Below are positions 41,238 to 49,234 of a stretch of 64,000 nucleotides of DNA, one piece after another. Under the pieces are notes generated by a model, which was not told the DNA's origin, ran no database searches, and saw only the letters and a list, made by a program, of their open reading frames with translations. Source of the stretch: CAZHTS01 sp964535315 (lineage in GTDB: Bacteria; Chloroflexota; Anaerolineae; Anaerolineales; Anaerolineaceae); contig CAZHTS010000006.1 in assembly GCA_964535315.1 (NCBI GenBank), forward strand, positions 32,061-96,060, read 5' to 3'. A program made the position numbers and the translations under genes. How positions within the stretch are numbered: position 1 is the first letter of the stretch; the number at the start of each line of letters is the position of its first letter.

Positions 41238-42185
41238 ATGAAACCTAAGGCCGTGAACGGAGATTTTTACGCGCTTCTTGCCGCCCTGCTGTGGGGGGTG
41301 AATTATCCACTGGTGAAGCTGGTGCTGCGCAGCATGCCCGAACAGCAGTTTGTACTGGTGCGCTTTCTGGCGGCGGCGGTAATTTTGAACGGGTATGCCT
41401 GGCTGGCAGGCGAGCGGGTGTGGCGCGGCTGGCAGCGGGCGGCGCTGTGGCGGCTGGCCTTTCTGGGTCTGGTGGGGGTAGGGGCGTACAACATCGTGTG
41501 GACGGCGGGCATTCATCGCACCACGGCGGCCAACGCCGCCCTGCTGGTTTCCACCGCCCCAATCTTTACAGTGGTGTATACGGCATGGCGCGGCGAAGAA
41601 CCGGTCGGGGCGTGGCAGTGGTTGGGGGTTGGGCTGGCGTTTGCCGGGGTGTACGGCATCGTGGCGGGCACACCGGGCGGGCTGTCCTTTGGCGCCGATG
41701 TGTTTGTGGGCAATCTGTTGGTGTTGGGCTGCGCCGTATTGTTTGCGTTGTACGGCATCATCGCCCGCCCACTGCTGGCGCGGCATTCGCCGATTAAGGT
41801 GACGACGGCGGTGATGACGCTGGGGTTGGGTGTGCTGCTCCCGTATGGGCTGGTGGGCGGGCGCATGGCTGCACCGGCGTGGCCGGTCTGGTGGGAAATG
41901 GGCTTTATTGTCCTGTTGGGGACGGTAGCGGCCTATGTGTGCTGGTATGGCGGTATTCAACAGGCCAGCCCGGCGAAGGCGGTCATCTTTCATAATCTGG
42001 TGCCGGTGATCAGCATGGGCGTGGGGGCGATATTGCTGGGTGAGGAGACGAACGCCGGTCGTCTGGCGGGGGCCGTGTTGGTGTTGACGGGGGTCATCGT
42101 GACCAAACTGGCGCCGAGGCGCCTGACAATCGATTTTGTTTTCAAGAAAAAGGAGCCAAACAATGATGTTCGAAGCGATCGATAA
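41238..42185 (+). CDS. EamA/DMT-family transporter
   Basis: The 315-residue membrane protein has ten predicted helices formed by two EamA repeats (about 10-140 and 155-290). Repeat 1 opens with FYALLAALLWGVNYPLVK, and the second half carries the conserved SPAKAVIFHNLVPVISMG. DMT carriers export amino acids, nucleosides or other metabolites. The gene follows the MocR regulator and overlaps the start of the AhpD-like gene by 23 bases. Substrate unknown; control by the adjacent MocR protein is a reasonable inference. Confidence 0.9.
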   Translation: MKPKAVNGDFYALLAALLWGVNYPLVKLVLRSMPEQQFVLVRFLAAAVILNGYAWLAGERVWRGWQRAALWRLAFLGLVGVGAYNIVWTAGIHRTTAANAALLVSTAPIFTVVYTAWRGEEPVGAWQWLGVGLAFAGVYGIVAGTPGGLSFGADVFVGNLLVLGCAVLFALYGIIARPLLARHSPIKVTTAVMTLGLGVLLPYGLVGGRMAAPAWPVWWEMGFIVLLGTVAAYVCWYGGIQQASPAKAVIFHNLVPVISMGVGAILLGEETNAGRLAGAVLVLTGVIVTKLAPRRLTIDFVFKKKEPNNDVRSDR

Positions 42186-42519
42186 GGTGCGCGATTTGCG
42201 CAAACGGTATAACTACAAGATGTTCAGCAGCGGGGTGGGCGCGTTTCGTGCCTTCGAGCAAATGGAAGCCGACGTGTTGAAGGATGGGGCGCTGCCGCGC
42301 AAACACAAGGAACTGATCAGCCTGGCGATCAGCATCGTGTCGAGTTGCTATGGGTGCATCGAATACCACACCACCCAGGCGCTGGAGAACGGAGCCACGC
42401 GGGCAGAGATCGCCGAGGCGGCGGCGCTGGCGGTGTGCCTGGGCGGGGGCACGGTGCAGTGGCCGGCGCGTTACGTGTTCGACGTGTTGGAGCAGCTCGA
42501 GCAGGAAAAAAGCAAATAA
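42163..42519 (+). CDS. Carboxymuconolactone decarboxylase / AhpD-like protein
   Basis: The 118-residue all-helical protein has the AhpD redox motif C-x2-C in SSCYGCIEYHTTQAL (about residues 59-73), with the following Glu-Tyr-His proton-relay residues. Such proteins act as thiol peroxidase partners or have unknown roles. ATG 42163 follows AAGGAG (42149-42154) by 8 bases; a second ATG is immediately next to it. It overlaps the EamA gene by 23 bases, so the MocR-EamA-AhpD genes form one unit, followed by a strong hairpin repeat. Confidence 0.87.
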   Translation: MMFEAIDKVRDLRKRYNYKMFSSGVGAFRAFEQMEADVLKDGALPRKHKELISLAISIVSSCYGCIEYHTTQALENGATRAEIAEAAALAVCLGGGTVQWPARYVFDVLEQLEQEKSK

Positions 42520-42541
42520 CCTGGGGCTGTGAGGCCCGTCT

Positions 42542-42579
42542 CCCCTACCCCTTCTCCCACCAGGGAGAAGGGGTGGGGG
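42542..42579. repeat. REP-like palindromic element with 17-bp stem
   Basis: The arms 42542-42558 and 42563-42579 pair along 17 bp with one G-U, leaving a 4-base loop; the sequence is of the CCCCTTCTCCC type. It sits 22 bases after the AhpD-like stop. A degraded relative occurs at 59071-59103. It may protect mRNA ends or end transcription without a U tract. Confidence 0.65.
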
Positions 42580-42624
42580 CTTGATCAGGTCATTCTATGC
42601 AGGGGAGGGAAGCAAACGATCATC

Positions 42625-42652
42625 TTGACATTCTTACTTTCTGTGTTATTCT
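42625..42652 (+). promoter_or_regulatory. Promoter of the membrane glycosyltransferase gene
   Basis: TTGACA (42625-42630) and TATTCT (42647-42652) are 16 bases apart. The surrounding 100 bases are visibly richer in A+T than the neighbouring genes. Confidence 0.65.
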
Positions 42653-42753
42653 GTTTCCGTTTTATTTGCTTCCCCTTCAAGCAAACAGATGCATTTTTGT
42701 GGCGCAGATTACCGTAAGCGGTGTGCACTCTGCGTTTTGAAAGGACTGTGGGT

Positions 42754-44934
42754 ATGGAATATATCTTGTTTCTTCTTCTTAATGGGTTTGAAATCTTTAC
42801 CTGCTGGCTGGTGTGCATTCGTCTTGAAGGGGTGACGGTAGAAACGATCTCGGCGGCCACTTTTTTAAAGGTCGATCTTGTATTCTTGCCTGTGCTGATG
42901 GCGTTTTGGGTGTATCTGATTTATCAATCTGCTCAGAACCCGCAGGTCGCCGGGCAGAAGATTCTCGCTTTTGCCAAAAGCGGTCGCCCGTTTAAAATTT
43001 ATACCGCTGCCAGTTTGTTTTTTGCTGCGCTTGCCGGTGGGGTGGCCTGGACGCCGGTTTTCAATCTTTCTGAAAAGCCCAGGTCTTTTCTCCTGTTTGT
43101 GGCGCTGCTTGCCGTTCAACTCCTTTTGTTCCTGGTGATCAAAAGGTTCGAAGCGGTAGAGAGATCCATCCGCACCTTTTTCGAGAGTGCAAAGGGCATT
43201 TCTATTCTGTTGATTGGCCTGTATGTTGTGAGCGTCCTGGTCAGTACGCTGGCGGTTACTTCCACTGCCTACGGGCCGGTGCATTTCAACGACGAGCCGA
43301 TTTTGTGGAAAATGGCTCAGACGATTGCCGGCGGGGAATTTTCAGCCAGTGAACAGCATAAGGCGGGGCCTGGCTACCCGATTGCGATCTTGCCGGTTTT
43401 TTATCTGTTCTCCCCTCTCCAATGGTATGCTGCGGTCAAACTGCTCAATTCTTTGTATATCGGCAGCGTGATTTTCCCCGTTTATTTTATCCTGCGAAGG
43501 TTCACAAACAGGCCGCTCAGTTTTCTGGGGGCGGTTTTGCTGTTGCTGAACCCCGTTCATCTGGTAATGCCGCGCAGTGTGTTGACCGAAAATACATATT
43601 ATCCCCTGTTCATGTGGGCGGTCATGTTGTCTTTTACCCATCTGTTCGACGGAAAGCACAAGAAAATCTTGCGCTTGTGCGAAGCCGTGTTGTTGGGTCT
43701 GGTATTGGGGTTGCTGGCGCTGACCCGTTTTATCAGCATGGCGCTGATCCCGGTGTTTTTGATTTGCTGGTGGCTCAAACCGTTTGACGACGAAAAGTCC
43801 CCCTTTGTTTTTCCTGTCTGGAAGGTGTTGTGCCTGGGGGTGATTGGCGGGTTGACTGTGGCGCTGATTGCGCCCTGGGTGTTGTTGGGACGTTTTCAAG
43901 GCGTCCCGGCGGCGGAAATGCTGGGCTTTTCCATCGGTTCAAATTTCAACCCCGAACAGGTGACGTTCGACCGCCTGGTGATGTGGGCTGTGTTCTATCT
44001 GTCGTATGCCATTTTGATGGCGGCGCCGGTTTTGAGCCCGTTGATCCTGGGCCTGGTTAAATTGAATCTCAAAAAATGGAATGAGGATGCGCTACAGCGC
44101 TGGATCGTGGTTGTTTTGTTGATTACAGGGATGATCCTGGTGGCCTGTACCCGGCATTCCTGGCGGGTTCCATACAATTATCCCGAACCTGCAAAAATTC
44201 AGGGCCGGTATCTGCTGTATCTCGGGCCCCTTTTTTTCATTACGGCGATCGCCGTATTAAAGCATTCGGCTGATGCGCTGAAAATGACGTTTAAGAAATT
44301 TGTTCTTCTGGAGACCGTGTCTCTGGGTTTGCCGCTGCTGGCGTATGCCATTTTATATCGCGGGCTGTTCTATCTGGGGCACCCCTTGTTGATTTCGGTG
44401 AGTTCCCCCGATGGGTATCTGATCGATTATATGGGGTGGACGTTCGTGGCGGCGATTACGATCTTGATCACTGTCACAAATCTGGTGCTGCTTATCGAAA
44501 ACAAGACGATCTTGTTGGCTGTGGTGCTGTTAGGGGTGGGCAGTTTGTATTGGGCGGGCAACGACTCGATCTATCATCGTGGGTTGATGGTCAATACCAA
44601 ACAATGGCAAAATTTTCACGCCGCGGTGCTGGTCGACCAGTTGTTAGACGATTTTGAGGGGGAGGAGCTTGCCAACGCCAGGTTCAAGATCACCCTGTTT
44701 ACCACTAAGAAGGTTGACAGCACGTATTACCAGACCACTTTCCGGTTCAGGGGACTGCGGGCGCCGGGCAAGGTGGAAAAAAAGCCACCGTCTGACGGCG
44801 GCCCTTTTCTGGTCTTCCAAAAAGACGAGGTCGATATTTATTCGATCTATCTTGAAGCGCCGCACAGCACCTGTCGCCCGTATATCAGCGAATTAGAAAG
44901 CGTCTATCTGTGTAAGTTCGAAGGGGCGAAATAG
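42754..44934 (+). CDS. Polytopic membrane protein, probable GT-C type glycosyltransferase
   Basis: The 726-residue protein has about 14-16 hydrophobic segments. After three helices, an extracellular loop carries HFNDEPILWKMAQTIAGG, whose acidic DE pair fits the catalytic loop of GT-C enzymes (ArnT/PMT/GT39). A MPRSVLTENTYYPLFMWA stretch is also typical of that group. A soluble C-terminal domain (about 625-726) ends the protein. Such enzymes transfer a sugar from a polyprenyl-phosphate donor on the outer membrane face. ATG 42754 follows GAAAGGA. Base and codon use are A+T-richer than neighbours, which hints at transfer. No sequence-level proof of family is possible here. Confidence 0.6.
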   Translation: MEYILFLLLNGFEIFTCWLVCIRLEGVTVETISAATFLKVDLVFLPVLMAFWVYLIYQSAQNPQVAGQKILAFAKSGRPFKIYTAASLFFAALAGGVAWTPVFNLSEKPRSFLLFVALLAVQLLLFLVIKRFEAVERSIRTFFESAKGISILLIGLYVVSVLVSTLAVTSTAYGPVHFNDEPILWKMAQTIAGGEFSASEQHKAGPGYPIAILPVFYLFSPLQWYAAVKLLNSLYIGSVIFPVYFILRRFTNRPLSFLGAVLLLLNPVHLVMPRSVLTENTYYPLFMWAVMLSFTHLFDGKHKKILRLCEAVLLGLVLGLLALTRFISMALIPVFLICWWLKPFDDEKSPFVFPVWKVLCLGVIGGLTVALIAPWVLLGRFQGVPAAEMLGFSIGSNFNPEQVTFDRLVMWAVFYLSYAILMAAPVLSPLILGLVKLNLKKWNEDALQRWIVVVLLITGMILVACTRHSWRVPYNYPEPAKIQGRYLLYLGPLFFITAIAVLKHSADALKMTFKKFVLLETVSLGLPLLAYAILYRGLFYLGHPLLISVSSPDGYLIDYMGWTFVAAITILITVTNLVLLIENKTILLAVVLLGVGSLYWAGNDSIYHRGLMVNTKQWQNFHAAVLVDQLLDDFEGEELANARFKITLFTTKKVDSTYYQTTFRFRGLRAPGKVEKKPPSDGGPFLVFQKDEVDIYSIYLEAPHSTCRPYISELESVYLCKFEGAK

Positions 44935-44949
44935 CTGTGAAAAAATCAT

Positions 44950-44982
44950 CCGGTCTGTTCAGCGTTTGGACTGAATGACCGG
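44950..44982. terminator. Hairpin between convergent genes
   Basis: An imperfect stem (CCGGTC...GACCGG outer, TTCAG...CTGAA inner) covers 44950-44982, after AAAAATC. It lies between the glycosyltransferase gene and the B3/B4 gene, which end towards each other. It probably ends both. Confidence 0.5.
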
Positions 44983-45005
44983 GGGAAGAAGTCGAAGAGT
45001 GGCGT

Positions 45006-45722
45006 TCAGGCACCCAGGCGGATGCGCGGGTTGTCTGCCGAGAGGATCTCGGCGCGGGCGTGACCGCCGCAGAAACGCTGGACGAGTTCGATCACCGCGG
45101 CGCAGATTTCTTTAACCTCGGCGGCGGGCACCACGGGCAGGGCGTCGATGTTGAACTCGATGGCGCGCGTGTCGGGCAGGGTGAGGGTGTGCTGGCTCTG
45201 GCGCCAGACCCAGCGCCGGGTGAGGACGACGCTGCCTTCGACAAAGATGAACTCGCCCGCTTCGGGGTGTTCGAGGACGTCGGAACCGAGGGCCACAAAG
45301 TCTTCGCTGCCGGCGGCGGGGCGCAGGGCGATGTCCTGGGTCAGTTTGTCGATGGCGTGCCCGCCGGCGGGCACCAGGTGGCGCAGTGAGATCAGGTTGC
45401 CGATGTCGACCAGGGTGTTGATGGCGGGCAGGGCGTCGCCGCGCAGGACACGCCGCGCCAGGGCTTCGGGCGAGGGGCGGTATTCGGCCGGGCGGATGCC
45501 GATGGCGCGGTAAACGTCGCGCCAGGCCTGGATGCGTGGGTGCTCGAGGATGTGTTCGAGGGTCAGGCGGGTGCGCAGGGCGGCTTCTTCGGCGCGCAGC
45601 AGCGCCAGTAATTCGGCGGGCGAAGCGCCGTTGGTTACGTCGTGGGCCACGACGACGCCGCGCACGTAACCGGGAAATTTTTCAAATACGGCAGGGTGGA
45701 TGGTGTAAAAGAGTTCGCTCAT
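45006..45722 (-). CDS. Stand-alone B3/B4 tRNA-binding-domain protein
   Basis: The 238-residue protein resembles the B3/B4 domain of the phenylalanyl-tRNA synthetase beta chain, with the signature segments RDVYRAIGIRPAEYRPSPEAL and LPAINTLVDIGNLISL. In PheT this domain takes part in editing. Free copies are widespread and unassigned, perhaps aminoacyl-tRNA deacylases. ATG 45722 is chosen because GGAG lies 8 bases before it. It is monocistronic, divergent from the beta-CASP nuclease gene. Confidence 0.85.
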   Translation of the reverse strand: MSELFYTIHPAVFEKFPGYVRGVVVAHDVTNGASPAELLALLRAEEAALRTRLTLEHILEHPRIQAWRDVYRAIGIRPAEYRPSPEALARRVLRGDALPAINTLVDIGNLISLRHLVPAGGHAIDKLTQDIALRPAAGSEDFVALGSDVLEHPEAGEFIFVEGSVVLTRRWVWRQSQHTLTLPDTRAIEFNIDALPVVPAAEVKEICAAVIELVQRFCGGHARAEILSADNPRIRLGA

Positions 45723-45881
45723 GGAACAATCTCCAATGGGGGTCTGTATTGGTTTCTTTGAGGGGCCTGTGGCGGAATATACCGCCCACCACCGCAATCC
45801 TTGTGGGCCAATAAGTGTTTCTGATTATACCGCTTTGGGCCTGTGGCCGGCGGAACGCGGGGAACTGGTGATGGATTTGGC

Positions 45882-45910
45882 TTGACAGCCAGTAGAAATT
45901 CGGCTTAGAT
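45882..45910 (+). promoter_or_regulatory. Promoter of the beta-CASP nuclease gene
   Basis: TTGACA (45882-45887) and TTAGAT (45905-45910) are 17 bases apart. The ATG follows 73 bases after the -10. Confidence 0.7.
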
Positions 45911-45983
45911 AAAGTAAAGAGGGGAACGTACCGGCTACAAATGGATAGAGATGGGTCGCTATTTTGGACAGGAGAAAACCGCG

Positions 45984-47396
45984 ATGAAAATCTATTTCAA
46001 CGGCGCTGCCCAAACGGTTACGGGTTCTCAGTGTTTGCTCGAGGTGAACAACCACCTGTTGTTGCTGGAATGCGGCCTGTTTCAAGGAAAACGAGCCGAG
46101 ATTTATCAGCGCAATCAGAATTTCTCATTTGATATTCACCGGTTGGGGGCGGTGATTTTATCTCATACGCACATCGACCATTCAGGCAACCTGCCCAATC
46201 TGGTCAAGCAGGGCTATCGCGGCCCGATCTATGCCACCCTGCCAACGACCTTGCTGGCGGACATCATGCTGCAAGATTGTGGACACGTGCAGGAAGAAAA
46301 CGTGTCGTATGCGAATTACAAACGCGCCAAACGCAACGAGCCGCTGATGGAGCCGTTGTATACGGCGGCGGACGGGGCGCAGGTGGCGCAATATCTCAAG
46401 CCGGTGCATTATCATGAACCGTTCGAGCCCATCCCTGGGGTGCAGGCGCAGCTGGTGGATGCCGGGCATTTGCTCGGTTCGGCCGCCATCGTGCTGGATA
46501 TCGAAGAGCACGGGCGCTGGCTGCGCCTGTGGTTCTCGGGCGATATCGGGCGCAGGGACAAACCCATCCTGTGCGACCCGGTACAGCCGTACGACGCCGA
46601 TTATTTGATCATGGAGTGTACCTACGGCGATAAATCACATCAGGACCCCGACGCGGCTTATGTGGAGTTTCGCGACGTGGTCAATCGCACTATCCAACGC
46701 GGCGGACGGGTGGTCATTCCATCGTTTGCGGTCGGGCGTACACAGGAACTGGTGTATTATCTCAACCAGATGGTGCTGCGCGGCGAGGTGCCGCGCGTGC
46801 CGGTCTTTGTGGACAGCCCGCTGGCGGTCAACGCCTCGCGCATTTTTCAGAAAATGGAAAACGACACCGAGTATCAGGTGTATTTCAGCCCGGAGGCGCG
46901 CGAGTTTATCCGCGACGGGCGGCGCGACGCCTTTACCTTTGACGGCCTGACCTACATACAGGACGTGGAGGAATCTAAGAAACTGAACGATCGCAGAGAC
47001 CCGTTGATCATCATTTCGGCGGCGGGGATGGCCGAGACCGGGCGTATCCAGCACCATTTGCGCTGGGCGATCGAGGATAAGAAGAACACGATCGTCATCG
47101 TCTCGTGGCAGGCGCCGGATACGCTGGGGCGGCGGTTGGCCGACCGTGAGAAGCGGATCAAGATTTTCGGCGAAGTCTTTGACCGGCGGGCGGAGATCGC
47201 CACCATCGGTGGGCTCTCGGCGCATGCCGGACAGGACTTTTTGCTGGAATATGCGCTGGCGTCGCGCCAGCGGTTGAAGGGGATTTTCCTGATCCACGGT
47301 GAGCCGCCGATTGCCGGGGTCTTTCAACACAAGCTGGTGGAGGCCGGTGCGCCGCCGGTGCTGTATCCCGAGAGCGGCCGTTGTGTGGAACTGTGA
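45984..47396 (+). CDS. Metallo-beta-lactamase/beta-CASP RNA-processing nuclease
   Basis: The 470-residue cytosolic zinc nuclease is related to CPSF73 and archaeal aCPSF/RNase J-like enzymes. The MBL half has motif 2 SHTHIDHSG (about residues 57-65), an Asp/His zinc site in WFSGDIGRRDKP, and LVDAGHLLGSAA. The beta-CASP half has EC-TYGD (motif A), the motif B region SAAGMAETGRIQHHL, and the C-terminal GGLSAHAGQ His. All key ligands look intact. AGGAGA (45970-45975) lies 8 bases before ATG 45984; no closer start fits. It probably acts as an RNA endo- or exonuclease. Monocistronic, with its own promoter. Confidence 0.9.
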   Translation: MKIYFNGAAQTVTGSQCLLEVNNHLLLLECGLFQGKRAEIYQRNQNFSFDIHRLGAVILSHTHIDHSGNLPNLVKQGYRGPIYATLPTTLLADIMLQDCGHVQEENVSYANYKRAKRNEPLMEPLYTAADGAQVAQYLKPVHYHEPFEPIPGVQAQLVDAGHLLGSAAIVLDIEEHGRWLRLWFSGDIGRRDKPILCDPVQPYDADYLIMECTYGDKSHQDPDAAYVEFRDVVNRTIQRGGRVVIPSFAVGRTQELVYYLNQMVLRGEVPRVPVFVDSPLAVNASRIFQKMENDTEYQVYFSPEAREFIRDGRRDAFTFDGLTYIQDVEESKKLNDRRDPLIIISAAGMAETGRIQHHLRWAIEDKKNTIVIVSWQAPDTLGRRLADREKRIKIFGEVFDRRAEIATIGGLSAHAGQDFLLEYALASRQRLKGIFLIHGEPPIAGVFQHKLVEAGAPPVLYPESGRCVEL

Positions 47397-47431
47397 CGGC
47401 TGCGGTAAGGTGAGGGGCCGTTGACTGGCTC

Positions 47432-47460
47432 TTTACTTTGCGTTCCCGGCGTTGTATAGT
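47432..47460 (+). promoter_or_regulatory. Promoter of the alpha-amylase gene
   Basis: TTTACT (47432-47437) and TATAGT (47455-47460) are 17 bases apart, in the 132-base gap after the nuclease gene. Confidence 0.6.
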
Positions 47461-47528
47461 GGTAGCAGCAAAAGGGGTTCCTGTTTCAGCCCGGTTCGGC
47501 GATTGAACCGGGTCAAAGGAGATGGCAT

Positions 47529-49217
47529 ATGTCTGACTATGGGGCCATCACGTCGGTTAAGGACATCGATCTTTCACCACTGCCGGGTAAAACCTATTTC
47601 AATATCTACCGCGAGGCACGGGAAGACTTTATCTACTTCCTGATGGTAGACCGTTTTCACGACGACAGCCCACGTGCGCCGGACGGTTCTCCGGGGCGGG
47701 TGAGCGGCGTGCAAACGCCCGATGATTTCTACGGCGGTAAGATCAAAGGCATTACTCGGAACCTGGATTACATCGCCGGGCTGGGGTGTACGGCGATCTG
47801 GCTCTCGCCGGTTTTTGAAAACAACCCGGGCGCCTACCACGGTTACAACATCAATAATTATCTCGATATCGATCCGCACTTTGGCAGCAAGCAGGATTTG
47901 ATCGACCTGGTGACGGCGGCGCACCAGTACGACCCGCCGCTGCGGATTATCCTGGACGTGGTGATCAATCACTCGGGGGATAACTGGGCTTATCCCGGCG
48001 ACTACCCTTACGATTACTGCGACGATCAGCAGTTCCCCCTGGGCTTCTGGCGGCGGGCCGACCGGCCGGTGCCGGGCGAACTGCGCAACGAGGCGCTATA
48101 CCACCGCCGCGGCCAGATCCACAGCGCAGGGGGCTGGGATGCATACCCGGAAAACCAGCATGCAGACGTGTGCACGCTCAAGGATTACGCCAACGATGAC
48201 GACCCCGCCGGGCTCGAACTGCTGGATATCCTGATCCGGGCGCATTGTTACTGGATTCGCGAGGCGGACGTGGATGGTTTCCGTGTAGATGCGGTCAAAC
48301 ACATGGGCGAACTGGCCTGCGCCCGTTTCTGTACCTCGGTGCGCGAGTACGCTTATTCGCTGGGTAAGCGCGGTTTCTTCCTCTTTGGCGAGGTGGCCTC
48401 GCCGGATGATGAGATCCTGGATCGCTACATCGGGCAAAACACTTCACGCCAGGACGGCAATAAGACGGTTTTCTTTGGCCTCAATTCGATCCTGGATTTC
48501 CGCCTGGGGCGCGATTTGCCCTGGGTGCTCAAGGGGTTCCGCCCGCCGCAGGCGCTCTTCGACCGCCACGAGGCGCAGCGCCAGCGGGCGCTGACGCGGG
48601 GCGAAATCGGGCGTTACCTGGTAACGTTTGTAGACAACCACGATTCGTTCTGGCAGCCGGGCGGGCGCTTTGGCAACGGGGCGACGGAGGCGCAGATTGT
48701 GGCGGCGGTGGGCTATTTGCTGTGCGCGCTGGGGACGCCGTGTATTTACTACGGCACGGAGCAGGGTTTTTCAGGCAGCGGCGGTGATAACGCCATGCGT
48801 GAGGCCCTGTTCGACCGGGCCCGGCCGGGCGTCAATCTGCTCAACCCGAACTGCACGATTTACCAACAGATTGCCCGGATTGCGGCGGTGATGCGCGCCA
48901 ACGAGGCGCTGCGTTTTGGGCGTATGTATTTCCGGCAAATTTCGGCAGACGGCCAGCATTTTGGTTATCCGTATGGCAACAGCTATACCCTGGCCTTCTC
49001 TCGCCTGTTGTACCGGCGTGAGGTGCTGGTGGCCTACAATGTTGCCGGACAGCCGCGCAAGGAGTGCGTGATCGTAGATGGGGCGATGCACCGCCCCGGC
49101 GACCGCATGCGCTTTCTGTACGGCGGGCCGGGTGATGTGCCGGTGGAACAGGCTCCAGACGGCGCTTTATTTGTCCGTCTGGAGCTGGATGCTCACCAGT
49201 TTGTCATCCTGGAGTGA
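47529..49217 (+). CDS. Alpha-amylase family glycosidase (GH13), cytoplasmic
   Basis: The 562-residue GH13 enzyme has a (beta/alpha)8 barrel: region I DVVINHSG, region II DGFRVDAVKHMGE (nucleophile Asp), region III FLFGEVAS (acid/base Glu) and region IV FVDNHDSF (transition-state Asp). All are intact. A C-terminal beta domain begins near residue 480. No signal peptide is present, so it likely degrades maltodextrins or glycogen inside the cell, or makes a glucosyl transfer product. AAAGGAG lies 8 bases before ATG. It ends tail-to-tail with the surface protein gene at 49235. The exact bond specificity cannot be read from sequence alone. Confidence 0.92.
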   Translation: MSDYGAITSVKDIDLSPLPGKTYFNIYREAREDFIYFLMVDRFHDDSPRAPDGSPGRVSGVQTPDDFYGGKIKGITRNLDYIAGLGCTAIWLSPVFENNPGAYHGYNINNYLDIDPHFGSKQDLIDLVTAAHQYDPPLRIILDVVINHSGDNWAYPGDYPYDYCDDQQFPLGFWRRADRPVPGELRNEALYHRRGQIHSAGGWDAYPENQHADVCTLKDYANDDDPAGLELLDILIRAHCYWIREADVDGFRVDAVKHMGELACARFCTSVREYAYSLGKRGFFLFGEVASPDDEILDRYIGQNTSRQDGNKTVFFGLNSILDFRLGRDLPWVLKGFRPPQALFDRHEAQRQRALTRGEIGRYLVTFVDNHDSFWQPGGRFGNGATEAQIVAAVGYLLCALGTPCIYYGTEQGFSGSGGDNAMREALFDRARPGVNLLNPNCTIYQQIARIAAVMRANEALRFGRMYFRQISADGQHFGYPYGNSYTLAFSRLLYRREVLVAYNVAGQPRKECVIVDGAMHRPGDRMRFLYGGPGDVPVEQAPDGALFVRLELDAHQFVILE

Positions 49218-49234
49218 GCGCCTGGCGGGGCAGG

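Noticed and set aside
45824..45829. TATAAT on the minus strand as promoter of the B3/B4 gene
   Set aside because: The box is present but no acceptable -35 lies at 15-19 bases, and it is about 100 bases from the ATG. Left unannotated.
48161..48174. TGCAGACGTGTGCA, 13 of 14 matches to the inositol operator
   Set aside because: It lies deep inside the alpha-amylase coding region, codes for conserved-looking residues and has no promoter nearby. Most likely chance.
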